NCBI GenBank assembly: GCA_946404585.1
Contig: CAMJEC010000056.1
Location: forward strand, 1 to 6,083
Direction of reading: 5' to 3'
Source: an uncultured Caryophanales bacterium
Lineage (GTDB): Bacteria > Bacillota_I > Bacilli_A > RFN20 > CAG-826
Length of the DNA stretch: 6,083 nt
The number at the start of each line of letters is the position of its first letter. Position 1 is the first letter of the stretch. The notes beneath the pieces were generated by a model. The model saw only the letters and a list, made by a program, of their open reading frames with translations, searched no databases and had not been told where the DNA came from. A program made the translations under genes and the position numbers. Of the stretch, positions 1 to 5,171 are shown piece by piece.

Positions 1-14
1 CGTTAATATATATA

Positions 15-49
15 AAAAGAATAGGCCAACTATTTTGACCTATCCTTTT
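15..49 (-). terminator. Intrinsic terminator of the lipoprotein phosphatase gene
   Basis: Bases 15-29 and 35-49 form a 15-bp stem with a 5-base loop. Read as minus-strand RNA every position pairs, two of them as G-U wobbles; on the plus strand those two positions are A-C mismatches, so the minus-strand transcript forms the better hairpin. The descending arm ends in UUUU and runs on into an AU-rich tail (bases 1-14). It begins 23 bases past the stop of the upstream gene. A plus-strand role for a convergent gene outside the window is possible, because the other side is also T-rich, but is less well supported. Confidence 0.85.
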
Positions 50-71
50 ATAATAATTATTTATTTTTATT

Positions 72-1556
72 CTATTTTGCTGGTTCAAGCATGATATTTC
101 TAATTGTGTCAATTGTGGTTTGACTAATCTTACAATTATTCTTTAAATATTCTTCCATACCTTGCTTAATAGTTTTTGTTGTGCCCCAACCTAAAGTATT
201 TTTGAGGTAGTCCACCATGCCTGGCCATTCATTCCATGGACCATTACGTAAATGACTACGATAGTTTCTGGATGGATTGCTGCTATAGCTTGTTAATTCA
301 AAGTCGATGACTAAGTCTGTATAAGACATGCCAAGAACCGCACCAAGCATGAATCCCACAACGCCAGTTCTATCGGCACCACCATAGCAGTGATAATAAA
401 CTGGATGTTGATCCGCTTGAGCAAAGGCTTCGAATAATGATTTGATTTGTGCAGTATTGTTCTTCATACCATTAGCATAGCTGCTGATACTTAACATCTT
501 ATAAGAGATATCACCATTCTCCGCAAAATTGCATTTGCCTGAAGATGATGGATAACCATTGGTTTCGCTACCGCTTCTTAAGTCGATTTCTAAACCATTG
601 ATCATACCCATATCTTCTCTGAAGGCTTTCTTAGAAGCATCTGTTTGAGAAACGATATGACCATCTCTTGCTTGAGTATTGCCTGTATCATCGGTATAAC
701 GTTGGCTGCCATACCAACCAGTCTTACTATTGATTTCACCACCACGATAGACTAAACCTTGTTTAATTCTTTGACCAGAAGATGTCATATAACCGCCCAT
801 ATCACGAACATTAAACATTGGTCGAGCGTCAATCCAACGTGGGTAATCACCTGTGGTAAAAGAAGCAACTTGTGAATCTTTACCATCAGCGCTTACTTTG
901 TAATAGTATGTTTCGTTAACAAATAAGTTCTTTAAGTAAGCTTTTGTATCATTTGTTTTGATTTGTTTAGCATCACTTAAATCCGCTTTTTTACCAAAGG
1001 TAATTGTGTATTCTTTATTCTTTAAACTATCAGCAGGTGTGAATTCAATTTCAATGCCTTTAGATTCATCACTCTTTTCACCCTTAGTGTAGTCCGCTCC
1101 GACAGGATCTAAATAATCATTTTCTGTCTTGCCATCACGATAGCCACCAGTATTGTCTTGATAATTACCAGAACTTGGTAAAACACCTTTAGTTAAGTCA
1201 ACACCAGCGGTACCATATAAATCATTTAAGTAATAGTCCACATTAGCGCCTTTTTCTTGTAAGAGTTTCTTTTGTTGATTTCTCATATCATCAACGTATT
1301 TCTTACAGTTAGGAGACATTGAAGATAGGTTGTTTGGATTTAAAAGTGTGAAGTTATCATTTTTAACTTCTTCTTTAGGGGCTTCACTTGAAGAAGAAGG
1401 GTTTGAAGATTCTTCAGAATTAGAACCTGAATTACTTGTTTCAGATGGTTGAGAACTTTCTGGATTACTAGCGGATTTACTATCACCTTGATTAGTGTTA
1501 CAGCCAGTAATACATAAAGCGGCAATCATTGAAACAAAAAGGAGACTTTTTTTCAT
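72..1556 (-). CDS. Secreted lipoprotein phosphatase, CX5R Tyr/dual-specificity type, with FN3-like domain
   Basis: A 494-residue protein predicted to be exported, lipid-anchored and to remove phosphate on the outer face of the membrane; the substrate is unknown. Residues 1-18 are a lipoprotein signal peptide (KK, hydrophobic core, lipobox ITGC) with Cys19 as the anchor. Residues 24-59 are a Ser/Asn/Glu/Pro linker, and 67-165 match no family I recognise. Residues 168-237 look like a fibronectin III or purple-acid-phosphatase N-terminal beta-sandwich (ends YYKVSA...VASFTTG). From about 247 comes a Y_phosphatase3-type domain: NVRDMGGY (249-256), VYRGGE (269-274), IDLRSGSE (324-331), and the P-loop HCYGGADRTG with nucleophile Cys390 and Arg396. 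The C-terminal helices (EEYLKNN, TIDTIRNIML) also fit that family. The family includes Listeria LipA and mycobacterial MptpB, but the P-loop Lys of their AGKDR is Ala here. The start is Met4 of the longest frame because of the ribosome binding site. Fold is confident; substrate is not. Confidence 0.88.
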   Translation of the reverse strand: MKKSLLFVSMIAALCITGCNTNQGDSKSASNPESSQPSETSNSGSNSEESSNPSSSSEAPKEEVKNDNFTLLNPNNLSSMSPNCKKYVDDMRNQQKKLLQEKGANVDYYLNDLYGTAGVDLTKGVLPSSGNYQDNTGGYRDGKTENDYLDPVGADYTKGEKSDESKGIEIEFTPADSLKNKEYTITFGKKADLSDAKQIKTNDTKAYLKNLFVNETYYYKVSADGKDSQVASFTTGDYPRWIDARPMFNVRDMGGYMTSSGQRIKQGLVYRGGEINSKTGWYGSQRYTDDTGNTQARDGHIVSQTDASKKAFREDMGMINGLEIDLRSGSETNGYPSSSGKCNFAENGDISYKMLSISSYANGMKNNTAQIKSLFEAFAQADQHPVYYHCYGGADRTGVVGFMLGAVLGMSYTDLVIDFELTSYSSNPSRNYRSHLRNGPWNEWPGMVDYLKNTLGWGTTKTIKQGMEEYLKNNCKISQTTIDTIRNIMLEPAK

Positions 1557-1564
1557 AACGAACA

Positions 1565-1570
1565 TCCTTT
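1565..1570 (-). promoter_or_regulatory. Ribosome binding site fixing the lipoprotein gene start
   Basis: AAAGGA (1570-1565) lies 8 bases before the ATG at 1556-1554. The longer frame would start at an ATG (1565-1563) that shares its A with this site and has no spacing, so the shorter protein is preferred. It also gives a cleaner signal peptide start, MKKSLLF. Confidence 0.8.
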
Positions 1571-1605
1571 CAATTTGTTTTGAAAAACTAAAATCAATTT
1601 AATTC

Positions 1606-1635
1606 ATTATACAACATTATTGAGGGGAATTTAAA
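1606..1635 (-). promoter_or_regulatory. Probable promoter of the lipoprotein phosphatase gene
   Basis: A perfect -10 hexamer TATAAT lies at 1611-1606. The -35 region is weak: TTTAAA at 1635-1630 (18-base spacer) or TTAAAT at 1634-1629 (17-base spacer). Transcription would start near 1599, giving a leader of about 40 bases. The -35 overlaps the T-rich tail of the tpiA terminator. Since that terminator separates the gene from the glycolytic operon, it needs its own promoter, which supports the call. Confidence 0.6.
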
Positions 1636-1640
1636 AATAA

Positions 1641-1668
1641 AAAGAGAGATGAATTAACATCCCTCTTT
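1641..1668 (-). terminator. Intrinsic terminator of the gapA-pgk-tpiA operon
   Basis: Bases 1641-1651 and 1658-1668 form an 11-bp stem with a 6-base loop (one pair is a G-U wobble in minus-strand RNA; two more wobbles can extend the base). On the minus strand the descending arm ends in a T-rich run, TTTTTATTTTT, continuing to about 1633. It starts 18 bases after the tpiA stop codon. This is a standard rho-independent terminator and marks the end of the glycolytic transcript. Confidence 0.9.
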
Positions 1669-1686
1669 CCTCGTTGTTTTTTTATA

Positions 1687-2442
1687 CTAGAGAATGTTAT
1701 TGAGTAAAGCTTCGTAAGAATCGATCTTTAAGGAAGCACCACCGACTAAACCACCATCGACATCTGGGCAAGATAAGTATGCTTTGATGTTTTCTGGTTT
1801 AACGGAGCCACCATATAAGACTCTGATTTCGTCAGCGACATCTCCGAACATTTCTCTTAAAACATCGCGGATGAATTTGCAAACGTCTTCAGCGATTTCT
1901 GTAGAAGCGTTTTTACCTGTACCAATGGACCAAACTGGTTCATAAGCAACGACTAAGTTTTTAACATCTTCAGAGGTTAAATCTTTTAAGCCTACGCGAA
2001 CTTGTTCACCAACAACGGCTTTTGTTTGGTTAGCTTCGAATTGCGCTAATGTTTCACCAACGCAATACACTGGAACCATATTGTTAGCGATTAAGGCTTT
2101 GATTTTAGCGTTGCACTTTTCGTTTGTTTCATTGTCGTAAGTTCTTCTTTCACTATGGCCAATTAAAACCCAGTCGATGCCGAATTCTTTGAGCATAGGA
2201 ATAGAGACTTCACCAGTGAAAGCACCATGATCATTGAAGTGGACGTTTTGAGCGGCCACAATCATTGTTTTAGCGGCATTTTCTTTCACTGTAGCGAGAG
2301 ATAAGTATGTAGGAGCAACACCTAAGTCGATGTTGTTGGCTTCAGCCTTTTTGGCTAAGTCACGGGAAGCAACGGCAAACTCTTTAGCTTCGCTAGCGAG
2401 TTTGTTCATCTTCCAGTTACCTAATAATAATTTTCTTCTCAT
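1687..2442 (-). CDS. tpiA: Triosephosphate isomerase
   Basis: A 251-residue cytoplasmic TIM-barrel enzyme that interconverts dihydroxyacetone phosphate and glyceraldehyde-3-phosphate, feeding GapA. All family landmarks are present: GNWKMN with Lys11, catalytic His96 in IGHSERR, the general base Glu168 in AYEPVW, the mobile loop SIGTGK (172-177), and the phosphate-binding YGGSVKPEN (210-218) and GLVGGASL (231-238). The length is normal for a bacterial enzyme, with no truncation. The start ATG is 2 bases after the pgk stop (TAA-tt-ATG). The preceding bases (end of pgk) hold no convincing Shine-Dalgarno sequence, so translation is probably coupled to pgk. The loop Trp is followed by Ser171+1 (WSIGTGK) rather than the commoner Ala, a mild variant. 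It is the last gene of the operon and is followed by a terminator. Confidence 0.98.
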   Translation of the reverse strand: MRRKLLLGNWKMNKLASEAKEFAVASRDLAKKAEANNIDLGVAPTYLSLATVKENAAKTMIVAAQNVHFNDHGAFTGEVSIPMLKEFGIDWVLIGHSERRTYDNETNEKCNAKIKALIANNMVPVYCVGETLAQFEANQTKAVVGEQVRVGLKDLTSEDVKNLVVAYEPVWSIGTGKNASTEIAEDVCKFIRDVLREMFGDVADEIRVLYGGSVKPENIKAYLSCPDVDGGLVGGASLKIDSYEALLNNIL

Positions 2443-2444
2443 AA

Positions 2445-3674
2445 TTATCTAACCACGTCGATGCCTGGTAAGTGGCCATCGTTTTCAATCATTTCTAAGG
2501 AAGCACCGCCACCGGTAGAAACGTGTGAGAATTTGTCTTTATAACCGAATTGCTTGACAGCAGCAGCGGAGTCACCACCACCACAGACTGTGAAGGCAGT
2601 GCTATTTTTAGCAATAGCTTCGCAAATGGCTAATGTACCTTTTTGGAATTCTTCTTGTTCGAAGACACCACTTGGGCCGTTCCAGAAGATCATTTTGGCT
2701 TTAGCGATTTCAGCAGCAAAGAGTTCTCTGGTCTTTGGACCGATATCTAAGCCTTGGAAGCCATCTGGGATTTCACCCTTTTCAACGGTTTCAACTGTTG
2801 TTCTTTCAGCTGGGTCAAAGGCATCACCGACAACAGAGTCGACTGGTAAAACGATTTTACCATTTGCTTTGACATAGCAGTTCTTGGCGTATTCTAATTG
2901 ATCTTCTTCAACTGGAGAATTACCAGTCTTGTGGCCTAAGGCTCTTAAGAATGTGAAAGCCATCGCACCACCGATTAAGATCTTGTCGCATTTCTTTAAT
3001 AAGGATTCGATAACTTTGATTTTATCGGAAACTTTTAAACCACCTAAAATAGCAACATATGGACGGTCTTCATCTTTGACGTCAACACATCTTGTTAAGT
3101 TAGCGACTTCTTTTTCAACGAGGTAACCAACGGCAACTGGTTTACCTTCGGCTTTTAAGATTTCTGGAATACCATATGTAGAAGCGTGAGCACGGTGAGC
3201 GGAACCGAATGCATCCATGACGAAGGCATCACCTAAGGCGGCCCAAATCTTGGCTAATTCTGGATCGTTCTTTTCTTCACCCTTTTCATAACGGGTATTT
3301 TGCATTAATAAGACTTCGCCGTTCTTTAAAGCGTTAACTGCGTTAGTTAATTCTTCACCACGAGTTTCTTTAACGAAGACGACTGGTTGATTTAATAATT
3401 CACCTAAGCGAACTGCCACTGGGGCTAAGTTGCCATCTTTTATTTGTTTGGCGAATTTTTCTGGATCTTCTTGCGCTAATTTGTGTTTGACTTTGCCTAA
3501 GTGTGACATTAAGACAACTCTAGCACCTTTAGCGATTAATTCTTTGATTGTTGGTAAGGCTGCAACGATACGATTATCGTCACGGATTGCACCATCTTTT
3601 AGAGGGACGTTGAAGTCAACACGAACGATGACTCTTTTGCCTTCTAAGTTGGTCATTTCTTTAACTGTTAACAT
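2445..3674 (-). CDS. pgk: Phosphoglycerate kinase
   Basis: A 409-residue cytoplasmic two-domain kinase that transfers phosphate from 1,3-bisphosphoglycerate to ADP, the first ATP-forming step of glycolysis. The N-terminal substrate-binding half shows RVDFNVPL (18-25), DNRI (33-36), MSHLGK (56-61), NTRYEKGEEKNDPELAK (126-142) and AHRAHAS (159-165). The C-terminal nucleotide half shows ILGGLKVSDK (209-218), WNGPSGVFE (331-339), CGGGDSAAAV (364-373) and STGGGASLE (386-394). Three spots differ from the commonest form: GGLK instead of GGAK, NGPSG instead of NGPMG, and a longer loop after HLGK (about 61-82). All are compatible with activity. The start is Met12 of the longest frame, because GAAAGGA lies 9 bases before it. 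The longer version would start at GTG inside an RNA hairpin. pgk lies 84 bases after gapA and 2 bases before tpiA. Confidence 0.97.
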   Translation of the reverse strand: MLTVKEMTNLEGKRVIVRVDFNVPLKDGAIRDDNRIVAALPTIKELIAKGARVVLMSHLGKVKHKLAQEDPEKFAKQIKDGNLAPVAVRLGELLNQPVVFVKETRGEELTNAVNALKNGEVLLMQNTRYEKGEEKNDPELAKIWAALGDAFVMDAFGSAHRAHASTYGIPEILKAEGKPVAVGYLVEKEVANLTRCVDVKDEDRPYVAILGGLKVSDKIKVIESLLKKCDKILIGGAMAFTFLRALGHKTGNSPVEEDQLEYAKNCYVKANGKIVLPVDSVVGDAFDPAERTTVETVEKGEIPDGFQGLDIGPKTRELFAAEIAKAKMIFWNGPSGVFEQEEFQKGTLAICEAIAKNSTAFTVCGGGDSAAAVKQFGYKDKFSHVSTGGGASLEMIENDGHLPGIDVVR

Positions 3675-3683
3675 AGTTAAGAT

Positions 3684-3690
3684 TCCTTTC
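3684..3690 (-). promoter_or_regulatory. Ribosome binding site fixing the pgk start
   Basis: GAAAGGA (3690-3684) lies 9 bases before the ATG at 3674-3672. The longer frame, starting at a GTG (3707-3705), would place this site inside the coding sequence. That GTG also sits in a predicted hairpin arm, so the shorter 409-residue protein is preferred. Confidence 0.85.
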
Positions 3691-3700
3691 TTCATAAATA

Positions 3701-3741
3701 ACGGCACCCATAGTAAATGAGCGCCGTATATTTCTATGGGT
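3701..3741 (-). promoter_or_regulatory. Two overlapping alternative RNA hairpins in the gapA-pgk spacer
   Basis: Hairpin A pairs 3741-3734 (ACCCATAG on the minus strand) with 3713-3706 (CTATGGGT), 8 perfect base pairs. Hairpin B pairs 3727-3721 (ACGGCGC) with 3707-3701 (GTGCCGT), 7 pairs with one G-U wobble. Their arms interleave (A-B-A-B) and share bases 3706-3707, so the full stems exclude each other; a strained pseudoknot is the other option. B is GC-rich and followed by UUAUUUAU, so it could act as a weak terminator or a processing site. Both lie in the pgk leader, 11 or more bases before its ribosome binding site. The base pairing is directly visible; any function is inferred. Confidence 0.5.
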
Positions 3742-3758
3742 TAATTAAACTAAATTAA

Positions 3759-4832
3759 TTAGCACTTTTCCGCAAAGTATTTGATGGTGCGGACCATTTG
3801 TGATGTATAGGAGTTTTCATTGTCATACCAAGAGACAACTTGAACTTCATATAAACCATTGCCTAAATCGATAACCATTGTTTGTGTAGCATCGAATAAG
3901 GAACCAAATCTCATACCGATAACATCGGAGGAAACGATTTGATCTTCGTTGTAACCGAAGGATTGGTTAGCAGCGGCTTTCATAGCAGCGTTGATGGCTT
4001 CAGCTGTGACACCTTCACCTTTAACAACGGCTGTTAAGATTGTTGTGGAACCAGTAGTAACTGGGACACGTTGAGCGGAACCAATGAGCTTGCCATTGAG
4101 TTCTGGGATAACTAAGCCGATAGCTTTAGCAGCACCTGTGCTGTTTGGAACGATGTTAGCAGCACCGGCACGGGCTCTACGTAAGTCACCTTTTCTGTGT
4201 GGACCATCAAGAATCATTTGGTCACCTGTGTAGGCGTGGATTGTGCTCATGATACCAGATTGGATTGGAGCAAAATCGTTTAAGGCTTTAGCCATTGGGG
4301 CTAAGCAGTTTGTTGTACAAGAAGCAGCGGAGATAACGTTGTCTTCTTTTGTTAAAGTCTTTTCGTTAACACCGAAGACGATTGTTGGTAAATCTTTACC
4401 CGCTGGAGCGGAAATAACGACTTTACGAGCACCGGCTTGGATGTGAGCCATGGATTTTTCTTTGGAGCAGTAGAAGCCTGTGCATTCGAGCACGACATCA
4501 ACTTTTAATTCGCCCCATGGTAAGTCTTGGGCTTTTGGACGAGCATAGATGGTAATTTCTTTGCCATCGACTGTAATTGAACCTTCTTTGAGGATGGTCT
4601 TGCCATCTTCAGCATATTCTGGTTCTTTGCTGGAAACGGTGTGTAAGTTTTCACCGATACGACCAGCATAACCGCCTTGAGCGGTATCATATTTTAATAA
4701 GTTAGCGAGCATCTTTGGGGAAGTTAAGTCGTTAATAGCAACGATTTCGTAACCTTCTGCACCAAACATTTGTCTGAACGCTAAACGGCCAATACGACCG
4801 AATCCGTTAATTGCAACTCTGACATTTGACAT
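3759..4832 (-). CDS. gapA: Glyceraldehyde-3-phosphate dehydrogenase, NAD-dependent type
   Basis: A 357-residue cytoplasmic enzyme that oxidises glyceraldehyde-3-phosphate to 1,3-bisphosphoglycerate, reducing NAD+. The Rossmann fold opens with INGFGRIGR (8-16). Asp35 in INDLT is the acidic residue that favours NAD over NADP. The catalytic centre is SCTTNC with Cys172, and His199 lies in TIHAYTGDQ. NSTGAAKAIG (230-239), GSAQRVP (251-257) and WYDNENSY (335-342) complete the family pattern. The protein is about 20 residues longer than most. The extra is an insertion near 66-84 (around EYAEDGKTIL), before VDGKEI, and the rest resembles clostridial and streptococcal glycolytic GapA. The start is Met10 of the longest frame because AGGAGG precedes it. 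It is the first gene of gapA-pgk-tpiA. No CggR-type repressor gene precedes it; an XRE gene does, in a separate transcript. Confidence 0.98.
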   Translation of the reverse strand: MSNVRVAINGFGRIGRLAFRQMFGAEGYEIVAINDLTSPKMLANLLKYDTAQGGYAGRIGENLHTVSSKEPEYAEDGKTILKEGSITVDGKEITIYARPKAQDLPWGELKVDVVLECTGFYCSKEKSMAHIQAGARKVVISAPAGKDLPTIVFGVNEKTLTKEDNVISAASCTTNCLAPMAKALNDFAPIQSGIMSTIHAYTGDQMILDGPHRKGDLRRARAGAANIVPNSTGAAKAIGLVIPELNGKLIGSAQRVPVTTGSTTILTAVVKGEGVTAEAINAAMKAAANQSFGYNEDQIVSSDVIGMRFGSLFDATQTMVIDLGNGLYEVQVVSWYDNENSYTSQMVRTIKYFAEKC

Positions 4833-4842
4833 GTAATTTATG

Positions 4843-4850
4843 CCTCCTTT
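4843..4850 (-). promoter_or_regulatory. Consensus ribosome binding site fixing the gapA start
   Basis: AAAGGAGG (4850-4843) lies 10 bases before the ATG at 4832-4830. The upstream ATG of the longer frame (4859-4857) precedes this site and would translate through it. It would also add a nine-residue extension before the usual GAPDH N-terminus, so it is rejected as the start. Confidence 0.9.
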
Positions 4851-4864
4851 ATTTGTCACTGCGG

Positions 4865-4890
4865 TTATATTTTATATATATAGAATATAA
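4865..4890 (-). repeat. Near-perfect 26-bp palindrome over the gapA promoter, candidate operator
   Basis: Bases 4865-4890 equal their own reverse complement at 24 of 26 positions; only the pair 4872/4883 breaks the symmetry. The outer half-sites are TTATATT and AATATAA around a TATATATATA core. The element covers most of the gapA promoter spacer and the -10 hexamer, a typical position for a repressor site. It is all A/T apart from one base, so chance symmetry in an AT-rich promoter cannot be excluded. An RNA hairpin role is unlikely, since most of it lies upstream of the predicted transcription start. Confidence 0.45.
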
Positions 4891-4897
4891 GTTGCAA
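4869..4897 (-). promoter_or_regulatory. Sigma-A-like promoter of gapA-pgk-tpiA
   Basis: The -35 is TTGCAA (4897-4892, 4 of 6 consensus positions), the spacer is exactly 17 bases, and the -10 is TAAAAT (4874-4869, 5 of 6). Transcription would start near 4862, about 30 bases before the gapA ATG, leaving room for the AAAGGAGG site. The -35 begins one base after the T-run of the xre terminator, so the two units are packed end to end. The TATATATA stretch offers other possible -10 registers. Confidence 0.7.
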
Positions 4898-4902
4898 GAA
4901 AA

Positions 4903-4926
4903 AAGCACATAATCTTTTACGTGCTT
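4903..4926 (-). terminator. Intrinsic terminator of the whiA-xre unit
   Basis: Bases 4903-4912 and 4917-4926 form a 10-bp stem (one G-U wobble in minus-strand RNA) with a 4-base loop. The descending arm ends in a run of six T on the minus strand (4904-4899). It starts 26 bases after the xre stop codon. Stem, tight loop and T-run fit a rho-independent terminator well, separating whiA-xre from gapA. Confidence 0.9.
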
Positions 4927-4952
4927 ATATTTATAAATGTATAAATAGAAGA

Positions 4953-5171
4953 CTACATCTCCACTATTCCTTCAAATAGCGTGGATAAATTGATTTCTAA
5001 GGCTTTAGCAATCTTGTTTAAAACCACCACTGTGGGATTACGTGTTCCTCTTTCTAAATCGCAGAGATAATTACGGTTGATTTCGGCTTCTAAAGCAAGG
5101 TCTTCAATCGTCATATTTTTCTGTTGTCTAAGGTATCTAATACGAGCGCCTAATTGCTTATTGATTGTCAT
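4953..5171 (-). CDS. Small XRE-family HTH transcriptional regulator
   Basis: A 72-residue protein that is almost nothing but a Cro/C1-type helix-turn-helix domain, expected to bind DNA as a dimer in the cytoplasm. The family pattern runs from LGARIRYLRQQKNMT (7-21) through the HTH proper, IEDLALEAEINRNYL (22-36), then DLERGTRNPT (38-47) and the closing helices LNKIAKAL and STLF. There is no effector or dimerisation domain beyond this. Its ATG overlaps the whiA stop by 14 bases in another frame. GAGAGG (5184-5179) sits 7 bases before it, so it is co-transcribed with whiA and probably translationally coupled. A terminator follows, then the gapA promoter. Its target is unknown; itself and the neighbouring gapA palindrome are candidates by position only. 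The YLxDLERGxRNP stretch also recalls restriction-modification controller proteins, but no such genes are seen nearby. Confidence 0.9.
   Translation of the reverse strand: MTINKQLGARIRYLRQQKNMTIEDLALEAEINRNYLCDLERGTRNPTVVVLNKIAKALEINLSTLFEGIVEM

Noticed and set aside
1340..1525. Minus-strand 61-residue open frame inside the lipoprotein gene
   Set aside because: It is an alternate frame of the low-complexity Ser/Asn/Glu linker, has no start signals, and its Leu/Ile/Val-rich product is what that repeat-like DNA gives out of frame.
2554..2877. Plus-strand open frame opposite pgk
   Set aside because: It is antisense to conserved pgk motifs, has no ribosome binding site or recognisable protein features, and long antisense frames are expected opposite strongly codon-biased genes.
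3430..3720. Plus-strand open frame opposite the start of pgk and its leader
   Set aside because: It is a shadow of pgk with no initiation signals and no known family. The hairpins in the spacer explain the local structure better.
3675..3758. Separate promoter for pgk in the gapA-pgk spacer
   Set aside because: AT-rich hexamers occur, but none pairs a good -10 with a -35 at 16-18 bases, and gapA, pgk and tpiA read well as one operon.
4953..5171. XRE protein as a restriction-modification controller or toxin-antitoxin antitoxin
   Set aside because: It resembles controller proteins in one stretch, but there is no methylase, endonuclease or toxin gene next to it, and it is embedded in the whiA unit.
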